Of a stretch of DNA of 64,000 nt, positions 17,106 to 25,112 are shown piece after piece; position 1 is the first letter of the stretch; every line of letters starts with the position of its first letter. Position numbers and translations under genes: made by a program. The stretch is taken from positions 372,001-436,000 of the forward strand of contig NZ_JBHTLM010000001.1 of assembly GCF_042678945.1 (NCBI RefSeq). Reading direction: 5' to 3'. The notes below the pieces were generated by a model. It was given only the letters and a program-made list of their open reading frames with translations, was not told the origin of the DNA and searched no databases. The stretch comes from Fontibacillus puldeungensis. Its GTDB lineage: Bacteria > Bacillota > Bacilli > Paenibacillales > Paenibacillaceae.

Positions 17106-19718
17106 ATGAACGTGGGGAACTCGGCATTTTCGTTGGATAATCGTGAGCTTGCGTTAATTGAACGGAAGTTTGAAGAGAAGAAGAAAATAGGCAAGGCACG
17201 GGAAAAAGAGCTGTTCGGTGTGTTTGCAGAGAATCTAACCGAGGAAGAATCGCTAGCGCTAAAGTTTCTGTATGCCTACATGCCTTTAAATGATATGGCT
17301 GATTATGATGGTTCTCTATTTCTAACCCATGTCCGCCGTTCGCTGGAAACAAGAAAGCAGATGCCTTGGGGCAAGCGGATTCCGGATCATCTATTTCTAT
17401 ACTTTGTGCTGCCCTACCGAGTAAACAATGAAAATATTGAAGATTACCGCGGGGTCATCTATGACGAGCTTGCGGAGCGTACAAAACATTTGCCGATGGC
17501 GGACGCCATTTTGGAGGCGAACTATTGGTGCCACGAAAAAGCAACCTACATCGGCAGTGATATGCGGACCCTCTCGCCGCTCAGTATGATTCGAAATGCG
17601 CGTGGTCGCTGCGGGGAAGAATCGACGCTCGCAGTATCAGCGCTGCGGAGCATCGGGATCCCTGCGCGGCAGTGCTATACCCCAAGATGGGCGCATTGCG
17701 ACGATAACCATGCCTGGGTGGAAGCATGGGCTGATGGCAAATGGTATTTTATCGGTGCCTGTGAACCCGAGCCACGCCTGAACCAAGGCTGGTTCAGCGG
17801 TCCGGCACGGCGGGCGATGCTTGTGCATACGCGGGTGCCGGCAGGCTATAGCGGCCCGGAAACCATTACTTCACATGATGAATGGCATACGGAGATTAAT
17901 TTGCTGGAAAACTATGCCCCAACTAGGGTCCTGAAGGTTGTTGTGCGTGATGGGAAGGGCGGACTGGCTGGCGGAGCCCGGGTTCTGTTCCAGCTATATA
18001 ACTATGCAGAGCTATATCCCCTTGCGGAAGTAGAGACGGATGAACACGGCGAGGCTCAGTTCAAAACCGGTTATGGCGATTTGGTCATTCGCGCCGTTAA
18101 AGACGGGATTTGGGGACAAAAGGCTATCTCGGCTCGGGACGGAGAAGAGATTGAAATCGTACTGGACCAAAACGCTCAGCCCACTCAACCGGAGGATTTC
18201 GATATGGTGCCTCCGCCGGAAATTCCTGATCCTAATTTGGAGCCATTATCCAAAGAGCATATGCAAAGGCATGAAGAGAAGGTCACAGCCGGGGTAAATA
18301 TCCGCAAAGCTTATGAGGAAACTTTTATGAGCGAGAAAGATGCAGCTGAGCTTGCCGAAGCTCTCGGACTGGATTCGGGCCGAGTATGGAAAGTGCTTGG
18401 CTCCGCCCGCGGCAACAGCCGGGAAATTGCCGCTTTCCTCAAAGCGCGGACACCGGAGTATGGAGAGTGGCCGCTAGTTCTCCTCGAAAGCATGGAGGAG
18501 AAAGATATGATCGATGCGGTCATAAGCACGCTGGACGATCATTTAATAGGTTCCCTGAAATGGCGGGACTTGATTGACCGAGATACCTTTACCCATTATG
18601 TGCTTTGTCCGCGCGTACAGTATGAAATGATCGCCCCTTACCGCCAAATTTTGCAATCCAGCTTTACGAAGGCGGAGGCTGAGTGTTACCGTGCTAACCC
18701 ATCAGAGCTTGTAGAGCTGCTGAAAAACGAGTGGGAGATTCGAGACGATCTGACTCATTTGCGCGGGAAAGCCACGCCGCGAGGAACTTTCCAGTTAAGA
18801 AAAGGCGATCTTTCCTCCGTCGAAATTTTGTTTGTCGCACTTTGCCGCAGCTTAGGCATCCCGGCCCGACTGCATCCGAGCGAACAAAAGCCGCAATACT
18901 TGGCGGAGCAGGGCTGGCAAAATGCCGTGATTCGGGAGATTAAATCCGCAGCTCACCGGGAAACCGGCAAGTTGCAGCTGATTCTTGATCCCGAGGCTAG
19001 AGCTGACGCTCCGGCGGCGGCTTATGAGCAAAATTTTACTATCGCGAGACTTGAAAACGGAGTATATAAAACGCTGCTCTATGAGTTTGGCAAGACGGAT
19101 GTTTATGATGAACCGTTTGAAGTGGAACCTGGAGACTACCGCGTGACAACGGGAATACGGCAGAAGGACGGAACGGTTCTCGGAAAATGGCATTACACGA
19201 CCATTCGTCCTGACGAGGAGTCAAAGCTAACGCTAACCTTCCGGGAGCCATCGGAGCATATCCCCGTACTTGGAACGGCCGATTTGTCTTCGCCGCTCCA
19301 GTTACCAGACGGAGCGGCGAAATCATTGGGCGAGCTGGCCGGAACGAAGGGCGCTATTGTTGCCTGGCTTGAGCCAGACCGTGAACCTTCCAAACATTTG
19401 CTTCGGGAAGCCGGCGAGCTGGCTGAATCCATTGAGGCGATGGGGATTCCCGTTATTTTTGCGATTGGTGACGACAAATGGACGGCCTCATTTAACCCAG
19501 CTGCCTATGTAAACCTACCGAATGGTGTACAATTTGTCCGGGATTCATCCTATTGCGCGCTACATTCCATTGCTTCGGTAACCCCGCTTGGCGTAAACGG
19601 GTTCCCGCATCTGTTCGTTTTGGATGGCGATGGATGTATTCGCTACAAGGAATCGGGCTACAAACCTGGCAGCGGGAAGGAAGCCTTGAAGGTTCTAAGC
19701 GATATTGAAAAAGAGTAA
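17106..19718 (+). CDS. Cytoplasmic transglutaminase-fold protein with extra C-terminal domains
   Basis: 870 residues from ATG 17106, with GGAGGGAG overlapping the end of the previous gene. The N-terminal 150 residues resemble those of Bacteroidota homologues (YAYMPLNDMADYDG, MPWGKRIPDHLF, LPYRVNNENIEDYRG). The transglutaminase core has GRCGEES with Cys169, the ALRSIGIPAR helix, DDNHAWVEAW with His202, and GACEPEPRLN (217-226). The usual catalytic Asp position before the CE pair is Gly217, so the third residue must come from elsewhere. A beta-sandwich with carboxypeptidase-regulatory-like features follows (about 275-360), then a second, degenerate transglutaminase-like region (RKGDLSSVEILFVALCRSLGIPAR) in which the Cys is lost, and a thioredoxin-like C-terminus. 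There is no signal peptide. Activity is unproven. The GRCGE/HxW/CE layout recalls peptide:N-glycanase (Png1). Confidence 0.8.
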   Translation: MNVGNSAFSLDNRELALIERKFEEKKKIGKAREKELFGVFAENLTEEESLALKFLYAYMPLNDMADYDGSLFLTHVRRSLETRKQMPWGKRIPDHLFLYFVLPYRVNNENIEDYRGVIYDELAERTKHLPMADAILEANYWCHEKATYIGSDMRTLSPLSMIRNARGRCGEESTLAVSALRSIGIPARQCYTPRWAHCDDNHAWVEAWADGKWYFIGACEPEPRLNQGWFSGPARRAMLVHTRVPAGYSGPETITSHDEWHTEINLLENYAPTRVLKVVVRDGKGGLAGGARVLFQLYNYAELYPLAEVETDEHGEAQFKTGYGDLVIRAVKDGIWGQKAISARDGEEIEIVLDQNAQPTQPEDFDMVPPPEIPDPNLEPLSKEHMQRHEEKVTAGVNIRKAYEETFMSEKDAAELAEALGLDSGRVWKVLGSARGNSREIAAFLKARTPEYGEWPLVLLESMEEKDMIDAVISTLDDHLIGSLKWRDLIDRDTFTHYVLCPRVQYEMIAPYRQILQSSFTKAEAECYRANPSELVELLKNEWEIRDDLTHLRGKATPRGTFQLRKGDLSSVEILFVALCRSLGIPARLHPSEQKPQYLAEQGWQNAVIREIKSAAHRETGKLQLILDPEARADAPAAAYEQNFTIARLENGVYKTLLYEFGKTDVYDEPFEVEPGDYRVTTGIRQKDGTVLGKWHYTTIRPDEESKLTLTFREPSEHIPVLGTADLSSPLQLPDGAAKSLGELAGTKGAIVAWLEPDREPSKHLLREAGELAESIEAMGIPVIFAIGDDKWTASFNPAAYVNLPNGVQFVRDSSYCALHSIASVTPLGVNGFPHLFVLDGDGCIRYKESGYKPGSGKEALKVLSDIEKE

Positions 19719-19737
19719 ACAGGGGAGAGATGACTAT

Positions 19738-20778
19738 ATGAACCAAAAATACAAGGTGGTCGGATATGTAGGCGATAAAGACTTGCCTGCTCTGACTAAG
19801 GAAGACCTGCTGAAGCTGACGCATATCAATATCGCTTTTGGAGAAGTCAAGGCCGACCGCATCAGTACGGCGAAGCTGAACAATCTGGCGTGCGTGGAGG
19901 AGCTTAAGCGCGAGAACCCCGAGTTGACGGTTTTGCTGTCTGTTGGCGGGTGGAGCTCCGGCGGCTTCTCGGAGGCAGCTTCGTCGGAAGCCGGCAGAAG
20001 TGCCATGGCGGAATCTGCGCGGCAGTTGTTAGCAGACTTTCCGCTCGACGGAATCGACCTGGACTGGGAGTACCCATGTTACGCTGAAGCAGGAATTGGG
20101 GCAAGCCCGAAAGACAAAACGAACTTCACGCTGCTGCTAAAGGAGCTCCGGGAAGCACTCGATCGCAAGGGCGAACAGGATGGACGCCACTATTTATTGA
20201 CCATCGCGGCAGGTGCCGATCAATATTACATTGACGGTACCGAGATGGATAAAGTGCAGCAGTATTTGGACTACGTTCAGCTGATGACCTACGATATGCG
20301 CGGGGGATTTCAGGTCCTTACGGGACACCATACGAATTTGTATACACCTGCAGGTGATTTGTTCCGGATCAGTGTGGACGCTTCGGTCCGCATGTTTATG
20401 AATGCGGGTGTTCCTAAAGAGAAAATCGTTATTGGGGCAGCCTTCTACTCGCGTATGTGGAAGGGGACGCCGGACGTGAATCACGGTCTTTACCAAATGG
20501 CTGGCACCTCGGGTGGGTATGGACCGGATTTTACGGCGCTTGCGGCTGAGTATATTAACAAGAACGGGTACACCCGATACTGGGATGAGGATGCGAAAGC
20601 TCCATATCTGTTCGATGGCAGCACGTTTATTTCCTATGATGACGAGGAGTCGATTCGCTGCAAATGTGATTATGTTCTGGAGCGGGGACTGGCTGGAGTT
20701 ATGTTCTGGGAATACGGCTGTGACTGGACCCATAAACTGCTTGAGTCGATTCATCAAGGCCTAGCTGCCGGTAGATAG
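19738..20778 (+). CDS. Glycoside hydrolase family 18 (chitinase/endo-beta-N-acetylglucosaminidase type)
   Basis: 346 residues from ATG 19738 behind AGGGGAGA; a longer frame from 19705 overlaps the previous gene and has no ribosome site. The catalytic motif DGIDLDWEYP gives Asp104, Asp107, Asp109 and acid Glu111 (DxxDxDxE). SVGGWSSGGF (about 63-72), LMTYDMRGG (about 182) and a C-terminal GVMFWEYGCDW complete a single GH18 barrel. No signal peptide or binding module is seen, so it is cytoplasmic and not a typical secreted chitinase. GH18 includes enzymes that cut the GlcNAc-GlcNAc core of N-glycans; the context (mannosidases, fucosidase) favours this or a chitobiose/glycopeptide substrate. It ends its operon at a strong terminator. 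Confidence 0.9.
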   Translation: MNQKYKVVGYVGDKDLPALTKEDLLKLTHINIAFGEVKADRISTAKLNNLACVEELKRENPELTVLLSVGGWSSGGFSEAASSEAGRSAMAESARQLLADFPLDGIDLDWEYPCYAEAGIGASPKDKTNFTLLLKELREALDRKGEQDGRHYLLTIAAGADQYYIDGTEMDKVQQYLDYVQLMTYDMRGGFQVLTGHHTNLYTPAGDLFRISVDASVRMFMNAGVPKEKIVIGAAFYSRMWKGTPDVNHGLYQMAGTSGGYGPDFTALAAEYINKNGYTRYWDEDAKAPYLFDGSTFISYDDEESIRCKCDYVLERGLAGVMFWEYGCDWTHKLLESIHQGLAAGR

Positions 20779-20812
20779 AGACACAAAACAACACCTCATC
20801 AAAAAGAGCACC

Positions 20813-20870
20813 TATCAAAAAAAGACGACACTCATTCACGAGCTTCCGAATGAAATGTCGTCTTTTTGCT
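20813..20870 (+). terminator. Strong terminator after the GH18 gene
   Basis: A long stem (AAAGACGACA..TCATTC paired with GAATGA..TGTCGTCTTT) ending in TTTTT, preceded by A-rich sequence. Confidence 0.85.
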
Positions 20871-21009
20871 TGCCAAATCTGATCAAAAACCGACCCAAAA
20901 TGCAGCATATGCAATAACAATAAGTTAATCCCGAGTAAATGCCCGGGCAAAACTTCTTTGCACACATACTATGAACAAGACCTATTACTTAATGCAGGGA
21001 GTTGAGGAG

Positions 21010-21825
21010 ATGCCAGTTACACGAAGAGTAAGGGTGAACAGCGCTTCTAAAATCGATATTCTTATACCTGCTATAGAAAAGGATCTGGGGACCCTACCTT
21101 ACGTAATTGATAACATTAGGCGTTATTTACAGCATCCTATCGGGCACATATTTATTGTTTCGCCTGCCAGCAACAAGATCAGAAAGCTCTGTTCCAGCAA
21201 AAACTGCGTTTTTGTGGATGAGCGAACCGTCCTTCCTATCACCAAAAAGGATATACACTATCAGTCGTCCCGTTGGAACCGATCAGGCTGGTTGTATCAG
21301 CAGCTGCTCAAAATGAATGGAGATCACATTGTGAAAGCACAGCATTTTCTAGTGATAGATGCCGACACTGTGCTGATTAAGCCCCATACATTTTTGAGTG
21401 ATGGCAAAACGGTATTTTACTGCCGCGATTGGAGTCAGCCGGAATATTTCAACACTTACCACAAGCTGCTGGGGAAGAAAGCTCCGCGCCCCCGGTCTTT
21501 TGTCACCCATTATATGCTCTTTGAGAAATCGAAGCTGTCTGCTTTAAAAAAGAGAATCGAAGCAGTTCATCAGCTTCCGTGGTACAGGGCGATTATCCGA
21601 AGTATTAATATGAAGAAGCAGTTTGGTTTTTCCGAATATGAAACCTACGCCAATTATTTGTACAGCTTGAATCCGGGCCGCATGATTCTTAAAAGCTCCA
21701 GGAATAAAAGCTTGAATAACAAAGCTTCTTCTTTAAAAAACCATCAAATTCTTAAACTGGCACACAAATATCGGTCCCTTTCCTTCCATAAACGTAAAAT
21801 CTATAGCCAAGCTCCTCGTGCCTAA
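21010..21825 (+). CDS. DUF6492-like (glycosyltransferase-type) protein
   Basis: 271 residues from ATG 21010, which has GGGAG 7 nt upstream; an in-frame ATG at 20971 lacks a ribosome site. The N-terminus KIDILIPAIEKDLGTLPYVIDNIRRYL and the central LVIDADTVLIKPHTF (a DxD motif, about 115) with the later THYMLFEKSKL resemble the nucleotide-sugar-binding fold of GT-A enzymes and the DUF6492 family. The C-terminal 60 residues are basic. Activity has not been shown for this family. It overlaps (in the ribosome-site region) with the downstream GDP-mannose pyrophosphorylase-type gene, so both may serve one surface-glycan pathway. Confidence 0.75.
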   Translation: MPVTRRVRVNSASKIDILIPAIEKDLGTLPYVIDNIRRYLQHPIGHIFIVSPASNKIRKLCSSKNCVFVDERTVLPITKKDIHYQSSRWNRSGWLYQQLLKMNGDHIVKAQHFLVIDADTVLIKPHTFLSDGKTVFYCRDWSQPEYFNTYHKLLGKKAPRPRSFVTHYMLFEKSKLSALKKRIEAVHQLPWYRAIIRSINMKKQFGFSEYETYANYLYSLNPGRMILKSSRNKSLNNKASSLKNHQILKLAHKYRSLSFHKRKIYSQAPRA

Positions 21826-21838
21826 GGAGGAATCATCC

Positions 21839-23218
21839 GTGCATATCATACTGCTCAGCGGCGGTGCTGGTAAAAGGCTCTGGCCGCTCTCGAACGAGCT
21901 TCGTTCCAAGCTGTTTATCAAGATTCTCCCCTCGCCCGCAGGTGGACTTGAATCGATGATCGGCAGAGTATGTCGCCAGCTTGAAAGCTTGCGCCTACTG
22001 GATTCAACCCTCATTATTTCACATCAGGAACAGGCTAACATCACAGCTCTCCATACCAAAGGTCTGACTCCGGTTATCGGGGAACCCTTTAAACGGGGAA
22101 CTTTTACAGCGGCGGCCTTGGCGGCTTTATATTTGCAATCCTCCGGTATGGCTAAAGATGATGATACCATTTGTATAGCGCCAGCAGATGTGTTTGTAGG
22201 GGAGGATTTTTTCAGCAGCTTCAAACGACTACCAGATATTTTAGACGAGGCAGATGCCGATATAGCTTTACTTGGGACAAGGCCTACACATGCTTCAGAC
22301 CAGTACGGATACGTCCTTCCTGTTGAATTTGAGCATCAGAATGGATATTCACCTGTCGCTCAATTCATAGAGAAACCGGAAATCAGAGTAGCTGAGACGC
22401 TGCTGCAGCGAGGGGCGCTATGGAATTGCGGAGTGTACGCTTTCTCGCTATCGTTTATGCTGTCCCAGATCAAAGAAGCCGGACTCCCCACTCATTATGA
22501 TGAATTGCTTGCTAAATATGAACACCTGCCTGAACGCAGCTTTGATAAGCAGGTTGCAGAGCGAACGAAGCGGGCTGTCGTCCTTCCTTATCAAGGAGCA
22601 TGGCAGGATATCGGGAGCTGGGAAGCTCTATCCGCCCAGTTGGATTCAAATGTATTCGGACAAGGCACAATATCCGGTCAATCCTCGAATTCCCACATCA
22701 TTAACGAACTTACCCTTCCGCTCCATGTCATCGGAGTTCCGGATATTATCGCTGCAGCAAGCCCGGATGGCATTCTCATTGCGAACAAAAAGAATTCAAA
22801 TAATATCAAAGACCAACTAGGCAGTCTGCCGCTGCAAGCCATGTACGGAGAAGCAACCTGGGGCAGCTATCGAGTCGTTGACAGGTTCACAACCGAGGAG
22901 GATGCAACCGTTACGGTTGTGAACGTTACGGTTCTTCCCGGCAAGAACATCGGGCTTCGTCAGCACCGCTCTGGACATAAAGCATGGACTGTGCTTACAG
23001 GCAGTGGTCAGGTGCTCATGGATGGACAGATCAAGCAGGTTACTTCGGGCATGCAGTTCGCAATGACCTTGGAGGTGGATGGCTTCTATTCTATCCTGGC
23101 TGAAACCCGGATGGTTGTCCTTGAAGTGCGAATTGACGGGCCGGAGGGTGAGGACCGTGTGATTTTTGAAGCAGAGGATTGGGAGAAGATTATAGAACGT
23201 GCCAAGCTCCAAACGTGA
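21839..23218 (+). CDS. manC: Mannose-1-phosphate guanylyltransferase (GDP-mannose pyrophosphorylase)
   Basis: 459 residues from GTG 21839, chosen because AAGGAGG lies 8 nt upstream; the upstream in-frame GTG at 21818 is inside the preceding gene. The nucleotidyltransferase signature is HIILLSGGAGKRLWPLS (residues 1-17), with QFIEKPE near 178, and a C-terminal cupin-like region (about 350-450; LPGKNIGLRQHRSGHKAWTVLTGSG) of the ManC/type-II isomerase family. It forms GDP-mannose from GTP and mannose-1-phosphate for surface polysaccharide synthesis. Whether the C-terminal cupin retains isomerase activity is unclear. It is coupled to the DUF6492-like gene. Confidence 0.85.
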   Translation: MHIILLSGGAGKRLWPLSNELRSKLFIKILPSPAGGLESMIGRVCRQLESLRLLDSTLIISHQEQANITALHTKGLTPVIGEPFKRGTFTAAALAALYLQSSGMAKDDDTICIAPADVFVGEDFFSSFKRLPDILDEADADIALLGTRPTHASDQYGYVLPVEFEHQNGYSPVAQFIEKPEIRVAETLLQRGALWNCGVYAFSLSFMLSQIKEAGLPTHYDELLAKYEHLPERSFDKQVAERTKRAVVLPYQGAWQDIGSWEALSAQLDSNVFGQGTISGQSSNSHIINELTLPLHVIGVPDIIAAASPDGILIANKKNSNNIKDQLGSLPLQAMYGEATWGSYRVVDRFTTEEDATVTVVNVTVLPGKNIGLRQHRSGHKAWTVLTGSGQVLMDGQIKQVTSGMQFAMTLEVDGFYSILAETRMVVLEVRIDGPEGEDRVIFEAEDWEKIIERAKLQT

Positions 23219-23401
23219 TGAGCCGCTTGCTGTAACTGCATTTACTGCAGCTATTTCTGGGCAATATGTGTTTTTTTGGATTTTAGCTGCAAAATGTGCA
23301 TTTAAATTGAGCCAATTTGAATTTTATGGGTTATTTTGCTCCTTTTAGATGCACTTTTTGCATTTAGCTCTCTCAGTTCGCTTAAAGACTTATTTGGATA
23401 A
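23219..23401. repeat. AT-rich intergenic repeat copy 1 (GCATTT/TGCA family)
   Basis: About 180 bp rich in TGCA, GCATTTA and TTTTGC words, with no open frame of note. ATGCACTTTTTGCATTTA at 23349-23366 recurs exactly at 60389-60406 in another intergenic region of similar texture. This suggests a dispersed, non-coding repeat family. Confidence 0.6.
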
Positions 23402-23459
23402 TGACCGCCCGGTGGGGAACAGGCCGATCCATGACCGGACAGCCCTCACCGAGCGGTGA
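23402..23459 (-). terminator. Imperfect hairpin downstream of the COG0523 gene
   Basis: ACCGCCCGGTGGGG pairs with CCCTCACCGAGCGGT with two mismatches, around a central CCGATCCATGACCGG segment. It lies 18 bp past the stop on the minus strand, followed by AT-rich sequence. A termination role is plausible but the T-run is poor. Confidence 0.45.
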
Positions 23460-23476
23460 TATCGTTATCCAGCGGC

Positions 23477-24481
23477 TTAGCCAGCAACGCAGCCCGCAAA
23501 CTGCTCTGCGAACCAGTTCTCGTCCAGATTTCGGCCGATTACGACAAATTCGCTGCGCCGGGGCTCGTCCTGTTTCCAAGCACGATCAGGGTAAGAGCTA
23601 AACAGCATATGGATGCCTTGGAATACGACACGTTGTTTGACGCCCTTGATATTTAGCACGCCTTTATAGCGGAATGTATCCATGCCGTGCTCAACCAGCC
23701 AGGCTTGCAGGAAACGTTCGACTTTTTCAAGATCGAGAGGTCGCTCCTCACGGAAAAAGACGGACATCACTTCGTCGTCATGATCATGATCCTCTTCCTC
23801 CAGAAAGTCCGGATCCAGCTCCAGCTTCTTGTCCAAATCAAACGCACCGATACCGAGAATCCGGTCGATGTCGATATTCGACTGATGCGTCCGATACAGC
23901 TTGGCCGCCGGGTTCATCATATGTAGGCGATGCTCCAGCTTTTGAAGCTCCTCCTCAGTGACGAGGTCGGTTTTGTTCACTAGCAGAACGTCGGCAAAAG
24001 CGACTTGCTCCTGTGCTTCATGCCCATCGTCCAGGTGCTGCTCCGCATGCTTGGCATCAACGACGGTGACGATCGCATCCAGCTTAAAGGAATTCGCGAT
24101 TTCTTCATCGAGGAAAAATGTCTGGGCTACCGGCGCGGGATCGGCTAGCCCGGTAGTTTCGATCAGCACGCGGTCGAAGTCAGCCGTACGGCCGCTGCTT
24201 TTTCCTAGTTTGGCGTCCATTAAATCATTTAAAATCCGCACGAGATCCCCCCGTACCGTACAGCAGATGCAGCCATTGTTCATCTCGAAAATCTCTTCGT
24301 CGGCTCCGACAACAAGTTGATTGTCGATACCGACCTCGCCGTATTCATTGACGATGACGGCGATTTTCTGACCATGGTTCGCTGTAAGTACATGGTTCAG
24401 TAGGGTGGTTTTGCCCGCACCGAGAAAACCGGTAAGTACCGTCACGGGAATGCGGGGATCAGCCTCAGGGATTGCTGACAT
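23477..24481 (-). CDS. COG0523 (CobW/G3E) GTPase, probable zinc metallochaperone
   Basis: 334 residues from ATG 24479-24481 with GGAGTG upstream. Walker A is GFLGAGKTT (18-26), the metal motif is CICC (71-74), and the NKTDLV guanine-specificity motif lies near 170. An acidic/His loop EEEDHDHDDE (about 234-243) and a CobW C-terminal domain follow. COG0523 proteins use GTP to hand metal to client enzymes; the Bacillus subtilis member ZagA (YciC) is induced on zinc starvation. The Zur box 54-74 bp upstream of the start makes zinc the likely metal here. It is a single gene. Confidence 0.9.
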   Translation of the reverse strand: MSAIPEADPRIPVTVLTGFLGAGKTTLLNHVLTANHGQKIAVIVNEYGEVGIDNQLVVGADEEIFEMNNGCICCTVRGDLVRILNDLMDAKLGKSSGRTADFDRVLIETTGLADPAPVAQTFFLDEEIANSFKLDAIVTVVDAKHAEQHLDDGHEAQEQVAFADVLLVNKTDLVTEEELQKLEHRLHMMNPAAKLYRTHQSNIDIDRILGIGAFDLDKKLELDPDFLEEEDHDHDDEVMSVFFREERPLDLEKVERFLQAWLVEHGMDTFRYKGVLNIKGVKQRVVFQGIHMLFSSYPDRAWKQDEPRRSEFVVIGRNLDENWFAEQFAGCVAG

Positions 24482-24534
24482 AGGATATCACACTCCATGT
24501 AAATAGATAAAGTAGATGGTAAAAAACTGTCACT

Positions 24535-24555
24535 AAATCGTAAATATTACGATTT
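24535..24555 (-). promoter_or_regulatory. Zur box
   Basis: A perfect inverted repeat with 9-bp arms AAATCGTAA and TTACGATTT separated by ATA, matching the Bacillus Zur operator core TCGTAAT-N-ATTACGA. It lies just upstream of the COG0523 gene and should mediate repression by zinc-loaded Zur. Confidence 0.85.
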
Positions 24556-24632
24556 GATACTGATTATGAACTTTTTTCATCGATTTGTCAAAGGGTGTTC
24601 TAAAACGGGCACAGCAGGAATATGTATAAATA

Positions 24633-24654
24633 AGGGGCGGTTATACCCGCCCCT
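24633..24654 (-). terminator. Hairpin downstream of the YvrJ-like gene
   Basis: Perfect 8-bp stem AGGGGCGG / CCGCCCCT with a 6-nt loop. Read on the minus strand it is followed by TTATTTATA. It would end the yvrJ-like transcript before the Zur region. Confidence 0.5.
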
Positions 24655-24720
24655 CTGTACAACCTTTCAACAGATGCTGCTTGTGGTAAGTCTTGCATTT
24701 ACAATTTTCATAGAGCGGGC

Positions 24721-24933
24721 TCATTTTTTTGATGTAGCTGTAGCTGTCGTTGCCTGCTCTCCGTCTGAAAGCTCGTCAAGGTGATGAACCTCTTCAGAAA
24801 GGGTGCGTAAAGAAGCCTCCATTTTGTCTAGCTTTTCGCCTACGGTCTGCAGAACGTACTTGATCAAGATGAAGCAAAGCGTAACAGGAAACCCTACATT
24901 GGCAACCATTGACACAATATCCGTCACCTGCAT
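24721..24933 (-). CDS. YvrJ-family small membrane protein
   Basis: 70 residues with GGAGG 8 nt before the ATG. The N-terminus VANVGFPVTLCFILIKYVL (about 10-28) is the single membrane helix of the YvrJ family (NxGFP motif), followed by a charged coiled-coil-like tail. In Bacillus subtilis, yvrJ lies beside the sigO-rsoA genes and is transcribed by that unusual sigma factor. Here it is divergent from a SigO/RsoA-like pair, so the link is conserved. The molecular role is unknown. Confidence 0.75.
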   Translation of the reverse strand: MQVTDIVSMVANVGFPVTLCFILIKYVLQTVGEKLDKMEASLRTLSEEVHHLDELSDGEQATTATATSKK

Positions 24934-25112
24934 GCTTATTACCTCCTTCGCTTATTGGGCCCTTCACTATATAGGGCAAATCCAAGGATACTTAAACAAC
25001 CAATAATTAGAAAAAATGTTATAATAATCAGTACTTATAATAATTATGGTTGTAAATTGTTCCTCTGAATTTCCCTAAACATAGAAGATGAAAATGGAAG
25101 GGGGAGGTAGTT

